Source: Gemmatimonadota bacterium
GTDB taxonomy: Bacteria > Gemmatimonadota > Gemmatimonadetes > Gemmatimonadales > GWC2-71-9
Direction of reading: 5' to 3'
NCBI GenBank assembly: GCA_003221035.1
Contig: QHUB01000008.1
Span: 1-64,000 of the forward strand
DNA: 64,000 bases
How positions within the stretch are numbered: the first letter of the stretch is position 1; every line of letters starts with the position of its first letter. The translations under genes were made by a program, and so were the position numbers. The notes under the pieces were generated by a model, which was given only the letters and a program-made list of their open reading frames with translations, was not told the DNA's origin and did not search any database. Of this stretch, positions 58,077 to 64,000 are shown one piece after another.

Positions 58077-59606
58077 TTAATCCTTCTTCGCCAGTGCTCC
58101 CGAGAGGGCGCGATCGACGCCATTGATGTCGGTACGGAACTCGATCGTGCCGTCTTCGTCAGCCCACGCGGTCCAATAGAGCAGATGAATCGGGATGGGA
58201 CGTGGCAGGTAGATCGTCCGCTCCGTGCCCTCATCCAGGGCCTGCTCGATCGCCTCGCGGTTCCAGCGGCTCTTCTTCATCGCGTACACGGCCAGGTCGA
58301 TCGGCTTTTCGATCCGGATACAGCCGTGGCTGAAATCGCGCTGCGCTTTTCCGAACAGGTTCCGCGCCGGCGTGTCGTGCAGATAGATGTCGTAGCGATT
58401 GGGGAACATGAACTTCATGCGCCCCAGGGCGTTCAGGCGGCCCGGATCCTGGCGCACGCGATAGGGAAAGCTGTCGGGCGTGACGCTCGACCAGTCCACG
58501 GTGCGCGGATCGATTTCCTGTGGATCCGATCCGTCCGTGAGGAGGTGCATGCCGAAACGCTCGAGGTACGTCGAGTCCTCTTGCATTTTCGGAATCATTT
58601 CTTCGACGGCGATGGACGTGGGGACATGCCAGTTCGGATTCAGCACGATGTAGCGCACGGTGTCGCTGAACACCGGCGTGCGCTTGTATTCCCGGCCCAC
58701 AACGACTCGCATCCGCAACACGACCTCGCCATCCTCGACGACTTCCAAAACCTGCGCGGCAATATTCACGAGGATGTGGCGGCGGCCGAGATCCTGCGGC
58801 AGCCAGCGCCACCGCTCCATGTTGATGCGCAGCTGCTCGACACGCATCGCCGCGCTCACGCTGAGCTCGGCGCGGGTCACGGAGTCAACCACGCCGCTCT
58901 CGGTCAAGCCGTGACGGCGCTGAAAGCGTTCGAGGCCGACCGGCAGTGAGTCCCCGCCTCGCAGATCCCCTTCCAGGCGCAGCCGTTCCGCCAGATCGGC
59001 GGGCCAGCCCCCCCCGCTTGCGGCGATCGTGCGCTCGCGCGCCAGGGCCTCGCGCAGGCGGCGATAGCCGTCGTCGATCGGCGCGAGGCGCTGCAGGGCC
59101 CGTGCGATCTTGCGCGAGTCGAGCGCCTCCTGCAGCACGGTGCCGAGGTCGGCATCGCGGCGGTTCGCGTCCCAGAGTGGATGCAGCGTTTCAGGATCGA
59201 CCCGGCCACCGAGCAGATGCGCCGCATATAAAAGGAAGGAGTCGCTCAGCAGGACGTCGAGCTCGGCGAGCCGTGCCGGCGCGATTGGGCGGGCGCTGGC
59301 GGCATCGGCGCGCACGCTGTCCAGCGAGACCCGGATTCTGGTGACGTGGTAGTCTTCGGGCTCGAGTCCTTCGAGATCGGCTCGGCCGAGCGCAGCGAGC
59401 AAGTCGTCGGCGAGACGATTGGGACCCTGCTCACCGCTCCACGCAGCGCGGAACGCGCGGCGCGCATAGAAGGAAACCAGCGCGCGATTGTCTTCGACGC
59501 GCGCGCGGATCTGCTCGGCGACGCTGTCGTCGCGCGTGCGAGGAAGAGCTGCTTCCCCTCGTTGCAGCAGCGCAACGAGCAGAAGCGCCCCTACCCCGCC
59601 GATCAC
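58077..59606 (-). CDS. L,D-transpeptidase (YcbB-like)
   Basis: LPVGLERFQRRHGL; NWHVPTSIAVEEMIPKM; YLHDTPARNLFGKAQRDFSHGCIRIE. Confidence 0.95.
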   Translation of the reverse strand: MIGGVGALLLVALLQRGEAALPRTRDDSVAEQIRARVEDNRALVSFYARRAFRAAWSGEQGPNRLADDLLAALGRADLEGLEPEDYHVTRIRVSLDSVRADAASARPIAPARLAELDVLLSDSFLLYAAHLLGGRVDPETLHPLWDANRRDADLGTVLQEALDSRKIARALQRLAPIDDGYRRLREALARERTIAASGGGWPADLAERLRLEGDLRGGDSLPVGLERFQRRHGLTESGVVDSVTRAELSVSAAMRVEQLRINMERWRWLPQDLGRRHILVNIAAQVLEVVEDGEVVLRMRVVVGREYKRTPVFSDTVRYIVLNPNWHVPTSIAVEEMIPKMQEDSTYLERFGMHLLTDGSDPQEIDPRTVDWSSVTPDSFPYRVRQDPGRLNALGRMKFMFPNRYDIYLHDTPARNLFGKAQRDFSHGCIRIEKPIDLAVYAMKKSRWNREAIEQALDEGTERTIYLPRPIPIHLLYWTAWADEDGTIEFRTDINGVDRALSGALAKKD

Positions 59607-60214
59607 GCGACTTCGCTGGTGGACCTGACGACGCGGAGAAAATTCTCGAGAATGCGCTTCCCGTGTTCCGTCCCGATGGACTCGGGATGGAACTGAACGC
59701 CGTAGGTCGGATGATCACGATGCTTCATTGCCATGATCTCCGATGCATCTCCCGTGCCTTGAGGGCGGTCGGCGCTCATTGCGGTGACGACGAGAGATGG
59801 CGGCAGCGAGCTGGGCTCGACGACGAGCGAATGGTAACGCATTGCCGTAAACGGACTGGGGACTCCATCGAACAGCTCGTCGTCGCCGTGCACAATCGGG
59901 CAGGTCTTGCCATGCATCAGGCGCCCGGCCCGGACGATCTTGCCGCCGAATGCCTCTCCAATCGCCTGATGCCCCAGACAAACGCCCAGAATCGGCACGT
60001 GACCCGCGAGCGCACGGACCAAGGGAACGAGGATGCCCGCCTCGGCGGGCGTTTTGGGGCCGGGCGAAAGCACGGCGGCGGTAGGCTTGAGCGCCTGGAC
60101 ATCGGCGACGCTGAGCGCGTCGTTGCGATACACGACCGGCTGCTCGCCCAGCTCGCCGAGGTACTGCACCAGGTTGTAGGTAAACGAGTCGTAGTTGTCG
60201 AGCACGAACAGCAT
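59603..60214 (-). CDS. pabA: aminodeoxychorismate/anthranilate synthase glutamine amidotransferase component
   Basis: MLFVLDNYDSFTYNLVQYLGELG; LSPGPKTPAEAG; ILGVCLGHQAIGEAFGG; GVQFHPESI; pabA versus trpG not resolved. Confidence 0.92.
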   Translation of the reverse strand: MLFVLDNYDSFTYNLVQYLGELGEQPVVYRNDALSVADVQALKPTAAVLSPGPKTPAEAGILVPLVRALAGHVPILGVCLGHQAIGEAFGGKIVRAGRLMHGKTCPIVHGDDELFDGVPSPFTAMRYHSLVVEPSSLPPSLVVTAMSADRPQGTGDASEIMAMKHRDHPTYGVQFHPESIGTEHGKRILENFLRVVRSTSEVA

Positions 60215-60222
60215 GCTCAATA

Positions 60223-60570
60223 CTACCGCGATACGCGCTTCTTTTCGACCACGACTGCCCGGCTCTGCGTTCCCAGGGTGTACGCCGCGCGGAAGGTTCC
60301 TTCCACGCCCACCTCGGTGCCGCGCGACGGCGCGCCACCACCCTCCGTGACGACCGGAATCGTTCCCGTTTTGTCCTTCACCTCGTACGCGCCGAAGCCG
60401 AGAGCTCCAATGGATTGTTCGACTTGACCGGCGATCTGCACCGTCTTTCCGTCGTATTTGCCGGGATCTGAGAGCAACTGCTTGATGGACGTCGTCTTCG
60501 TGTTGCAGCTCGCAAAGACGAGGATCGTCCCCAACCACAACGCTGCCTTCCCGAACCGTCGCATGTTCAC
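60223..60570 (-). CDS. small lipoprotein with OB-fold-like domain
   Basis: LVFASCNTKTTS lipobox; PGKYDGKTVQIAGQVEQ...YEVKDKTGTIPVVTEGG. Confidence 0.7.
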   Translation of the reverse strand: MNMRRFGKAALWLGTILVFASCNTKTTSIKQLLSDPGKYDGKTVQIAGQVEQSIGALGFGAYEVKDKTGTIPVVTEGGGAPSRGTEVGVEGTFRAAYTLGTQSRAVVVEKKRVSR

Positions 60571-61565
60571 CGCTCCTGTTTGGCTGCCGCGCAGGCCGCC
60601 TTGAGTAATTCCTGCGCCGTCGAGCCGTCCTTGCCGGCGATCGCCACACCGGTCCGGAGCGCCGGCGGCTCCAGCCGTTCCTTGCCATGGTACAGCTCGA
60701 GTCCCTGCACTGCGGCGCGGATCTGCGCCACCCGATCCAGCGTCGCCTTCGGCGACGAGTCGGGGAGCACCAGCACGAACTCACGGTCGGAAAAGCGACA
60801 GGCCATGTCGCTCTTGCGGAGATGCTCGCGGATGACGCGCCCCACCTCGCGCAGGACGGACTCCTGAATCGGTTGGCCGGCGTCGGCGGCGAGCACGGTC
60901 ACGCTCAGCGGCGACTTGCCGCGTGCGGCACGATGCAGCTCGCGCGGCAACGTCTCCTCGAGATACCAGCGATTGACCAGCCCGGTCGCCTGGTCGTGCG
61001 TCTCGGCGTCGGTGGACCGACGGACCGACGCCGCGGCCTGGAGCGATTCCTGTTGCGCGCGCTCCCCGTCGGCGCGCTCGCGCTCAATGCGCTCGGTGAT
61101 ATCGTGGATCGTGCACTGAACGAACTGCTTGCTGTCCGCGAGGAACAATGTGCTCACCAGCTCGACGTGCCGGATCTGGCCGTCTTTGGTCTCGAGCGGC
61201 AAGTCGTCGTAACGCGTATGCGGCTGTCCCACGAGCTCGCGAAAGTGACTCCTGGTCGCCGCGGCATTCCTGAATGCGGGAACGCTCCAGAGCGGCTGAT
61301 CGAGGACCTCATCTTGCTCATATCCCAGCAGCCGGCAGAGGGCGGTGTTCACATCGATCACGACTCCCGTTTCAGCATCGAGGACCAGCATGCCGTACGG
61401 CGCGGTTTCGAACAGCCGGCGATATCGAATCTCCGACGCCTTCAGCGCGCGATCGCGGCGTTGGCGCTCGGCGGCCGGAGGGTCCAGATGCACAGCGGTC
61501 CGGCCCTGATGTCGAGCCGGACCGGCAGTCTCGGTCACGAGATGAGACTTTGTCGCATCACGCAT
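60567..61565 (-). CDS. PAS domain plus degenerate GGDEF-domain protein
   Basis: PAS RYRRLFETAPYGMLVLDAETGVVIDVN; GGDEF-domain layout but motif reads RFSDREF. Confidence 0.82.
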   Translation of the reverse strand: MRDATKSHLVTETAGPARHQGRTAVHLDPPAAERQRRDRALKASEIRYRRLFETAPYGMLVLDAETGVVIDVNTALCRLLGYEQDEVLDQPLWSVPAFRNAAATRSHFRELVGQPHTRYDDLPLETKDGQIRHVELVSTLFLADSKQFVQCTIHDITERIERERADGERAQQESLQAAASVRRSTDAETHDQATGLVNRWYLEETLPRELHRAARGKSPLSVTVLAADAGQPIQESVLREVGRVIREHLRKSDMACRFSDREFVLVLPDSSPKATLDRVAQIRAAVQGLELYHGKERLEPPALRTGVAIAGKDGSTAQELLKAACAAAKQER

Positions 61566-61647
61566 ACCTAGAGCCTAGGGCCAAGAGCTACTCCGAAACA
61601 TCGGCCCAAGTAGTGATGCCCGGAATTAGCTCCGAGGAACGAGAGTG

Positions 61648-62103
61648 CTAGGCCCTGCCCGACAAATCAGCCGTACAGAACGCGCACTTCTTCGCATTGA
61701 TCGGAATCTTCGACAGGCAATACGGGCATTCCTTGGTGCTCGCCGGCGCATCGGCCTTCTTTGGTCCCAGCCGTTGGACGGATTTCACCAGCAGATAGAC
61801 CACAAAGGCGACGATCAGGAACGTGATGATGCCGGAAATAAAGAACCCGTAGTTCATTGTCACCGCGCCAGCGGCTTTCGCGTCGGCAAGAGTCGCATAG
61901 GGACCCGCGGCTTTGGTGCCCTGTCTGAGAACGACGAACAGATTCGAGAAATCGACTTTGCCGAGCAGGAGTCCGATCGGCGGCATAATGATGTCTTCTA
62001 CCAGCGAATTGACGACTTTGGTGAACGCGGCACCGATGATGACGGCGACCGCGAGGTCGAGCACGTTACCGCGCAAGACGAATTCGCGGAAACCTTTGAA
62101 CAT
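61648..62103 (-). CDS. mscL: large-conductance mechanosensitive channel with C-terminal zinc-ribbon-like motif
   Basis: FKGFREFVLRGNVLDLAVAVIIGAAFTKVVNSLVEDIIMPPIG; C-terminal CPYC...CAFC. Confidence 0.96.
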   Translation of the reverse strand: MFKGFREFVLRGNVLDLAVAVIIGAAFTKVVNSLVEDIIMPPIGLLLGKVDFSNLFVVLRQGTKAAGPYATLADAKAAGAVTMNYGFFISGIITFLIVAFVVYLLVKSVQRLGPKKADAPASTKECPYCLSKIPINAKKCAFCTADLSGRA

Positions 62104-62200
62104 AAAGATGGTCCTTGTGGGGGTCTAAACCGCCGAAAGCCGGCCGGCGTCCTAAGAAAAGCCGGTTTCAGGATACCCCACAATCGCGCGGAGGCACCTC

Positions 62201-62839
62201 ATGCTCAAGCTGGCTTCGGCACTAATTGCCGGCTGGATGACGATGGGTGGATGGGCCGTCGTCACCGTTCAAGACCTGCCCGAATACTTCGTGGTGGGCC
62301 AGCCGTACACACTCGAGTTCAAGGTCCGGCAGCACGGCCGCACGCTCATGAACAACGTGCAGCCCCAGCTGGTGGTCGCAACCGCTGCGCATAACAACAA
62401 TGCCACGACACTGTTGGCGACGCGTTCGGGCGACGGAACCTATCGTGTGACGTTCACAGCTCCGCCGACCAATCGCGTGTACCTGACAATCATCAGCGGC
62501 TGGGGCGCGAGCGATCTCAGTCTCTATCCCCTCCCCGTCGTCGCTGCGGGAACACTGCCGGCACCCCTGTCCCCCATTGACCGGGGCCAGATGCTCTTTG
62601 TCGCCAAGGGCTGCAACGCGTGCCATGAGAACAGCGATTTGGCCGACCGACCGGCCAATCAGTCGATCGTGGTGGGCCCTGCCCTCGGCGGCCGCCATTT
62701 GCCCCGTGAATACACGATTCAGAAGATGAAGAATCCGAATTCGGAGAAGATGCCGGATCTCGGACTGAGCGATACCGAAGCCGCCGCGATCGCGGCGTTT
62801 TTGAGTGGGGATCGCGCGACTGCTACCGGAGGTCGCTAA
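62201..62839 (+). CDS. secreted class I cytochrome c protein
   Basis: GQMLFVAKGCNACHE haem motif; KMPDLGLSDTEAAAIAAFL. Confidence 0.87.
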   Translation: MLKLASALIAGWMTMGGWAVVTVQDLPEYFVVGQPYTLEFKVRQHGRTLMNNVQPQLVVATAAHNNNATTLLATRSGDGTYRVTFTAPPTNRVYLTIISGWGASDLSLYPLPVVAAGTLPAPLSPIDRGQMLFVAKGCNACHENSDLADRPANQSIVVGPALGGRHLPREYTIQKMKNPNSEKMPDLGLSDTEAAAIAAFLSGDRATATGGR

Positions 62840-63633
62840 GTCTGGCAGCTCTCGACGCGGCCGGATTCGAGGCCGCGGTGGAACCAGCTGCTGCGCTGTG
62901 CCGACGTCCCGTGCGTGAAGGTCTCCGGACTGACGGTTCCGGTGGACATCCGTTGGAGCCGATCGTCGCCGACCGCGGCGGCGGCTCCCAGTCCCTCCTC
63001 CACATCGCCGGGTTCGAGCACGCCTTCGCGCTGCATGAAGCTGCCCCAAATCCCGGCGTAGCAGTCGGCCTGGAGCTCACGTCGCACCGAGCCGGCGTTG
63101 GACGTCCCGAAGTCGTTCCCCAACAGTGTTTGCACGTGATGTCCGACCTCATGCGCCAGCACGTAGGCCTGCGCGAAGTCGCCCGGCGCGCCGAAGCGGC
63201 TGCGAAGCTCGTCGTAGAATCCAAGATCGATGTACACCTTGTGATCGCTGGGACAGTAGAACGGACCCGTCGCCGACTGCGCAATTCCACACGCCGATTG
63301 TACTCCGTCGCGGAACAGCACGAGCTTGGCGTCCTGGTAACGGACGCCGCCCGCACGCTGCGCGAGGATCGCGCGCCAGGTGCTCTGGGTCGTGTCGAAT
63401 ACAAACGACACGAAGTCCACCAGGTGCTCTTCTTCAGGCGTCGAGGCGACTGCTCCCGCGGGTGCCGCCTGGCCGCCGGAAATGAGACTGAAGAAATCGC
63501 GCTTGAAGATGAGGCTCAGGACGAGGAGGACGACGACGCCGCCCACGCCGAGGCGGCCGACGCCCAAGCCGCCGAAGCCTTGGCCGCGGCGGTCTTCCAG
63601 GTCCTCGCTGCGTGGTCCGGGAGTCCAGCGCAT
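62836..63633 (-). CDS. neutral zinc metallopeptidase (YpfJ-like)
   Basis: MRWTPGPRSEDLEDRRG; AYVLAHEVGHHVQTLLG; ELQADCYAGIWG. Confidence 0.94.
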   Translation of the reverse strand: MRWTPGPRSEDLEDRRGQGFGGLGVGRLGVGGVVVLLVLSLIFKRDFFSLISGGQAAPAGAVASTPEEEHLVDFVSFVFDTTQSTWRAILAQRAGGVRYQDAKLVLFRDGVQSACGIAQSATGPFYCPSDHKVYIDLGFYDELRSRFGAPGDFAQAYVLAHEVGHHVQTLLGNDFGTSNAGSVRRELQADCYAGIWGSFMQREGVLEPGDVEEGLGAAAAVGDDRLQRMSTGTVSPETFTHGTSAQRSSWFHRGLESGRVESCQT

Positions 63634-63667
63634 GCCGTCAAATACCCGCTCGGGGTTCCGGCGTTCT

Positions 63668-64000
63668 TCAGGCGCGCGGGTGGTAGCTCTTATGGACGGT
63701 GCGGAGGTAATCCCTGTCGACGTGCGTGTAGAGCTGCGTTGTGGAGAGATCGGCATGGCCGAGCATTTCCTGCACCGCGCGCAGGTCCGCCCCGCCTTCG
63801 AGCAGATGCGTGGCGAAGGTATGCCGGAGGGTATGCGGGGTGACACGCTTGGCGAGGCCGGCACGCCGCGCGTGCGCTTTGATGATTCCCCACGCGCCCA
63901 CCCGCGATAAGGGCGTGCCACGCGCATTCAGGAACAGGAAGCCGCCGCCGTGGCCGCGGTCCAGGTCCGGGCGGACGCGTTCGATGTACATCGAGACCTC
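63668..64000 (-). CDS. tyrosine recombinase XerC/XerD-type, C-terminal part (runs off window)
   Basis: [41 protein letters not shown] catalytic R-H-x-x-R...Y. Confidence 0.92.
   Translation of the reverse strand, partial: EVSMYIERVRPDLDRGHGGGFLFLNARGTPLSRVGAWGIIKAHARRAGLAKRVTPHTLRHTFATHLLEGGADLRAVQEMLGHADLSTTQLYTHVDRDYLRTVHKSYHPRA

Noticed and set aside
63668-64000. XerC/D-type recombinase as the missing integron integrase
   Set aside because: Visible C-terminal part looks like a housekeeping Xer protein; it is about 57 kb from the array, on the opposite strand, and no IntI-specific insert or adjacent attI is seen. Full-length sequence is needed to be certain.

Overview
GC-rich bacterial chromosome segment. 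Gene content and several local signatures suggest a Gemmatimonadota-like organism, but that is inference. It has three parts. (1) About 1-7.3 kb (echoes at 13.6-14.0 and 16.9 kb): short, unrelated, all-plus-strand ORFs separated by a repeated, imperfectly palindromic element of about 60-100 bp that begins GCCTAAC/GTCTAAC and ends GTTAGGC/GTTAGAC. This is the R''...R' layout of integron attC sites, so I read it as an integron gene-cassette array or CALIN (attC cluster without a visible integrase). It runs off the left edge. Cassette ORFs include an SDR oxidoreductase, a DinB-like protein, a cupin, a CHRD-like lipoprotein, a K+-channel-like protein and several unknowns. (2) About 7.3-33.7 kb: a large Ser/Thr kinase-ATPase, a PCMT-erythromycin esterase fusion, PadR, tRNA-Gly(CCC), an alpha-2-macroglobulin/PbpC pair, a DUF512-der-plsY-gpsA-merR-GT2-surE-pcm-dedA-acyP-apt run, and tRNA-Arg(CCT). 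(3) About 33.8-64 kb: dapF, a glycolipid/polysaccharide gene set, a pair of YncE-like beta-propeller proteins (one fused to an HTH-like N-terminus), an LPS operon (kdsB-pyrG-kdsA-kdsD-lptC-lptA-lptB-rpoN), cell-wall enzymes, pabA/trpG, a PAS plus degenerate GGDEF protein, mscL, cytochrome c, a zinc metallopeptidase and the C-terminal part of a XerC/D recombinase. The strongest candidates for something unusual are the attC-like array and the HTH-propeller/double-propeller pair. No homology search or folding program was run; family names come from motif recognition in the translations.
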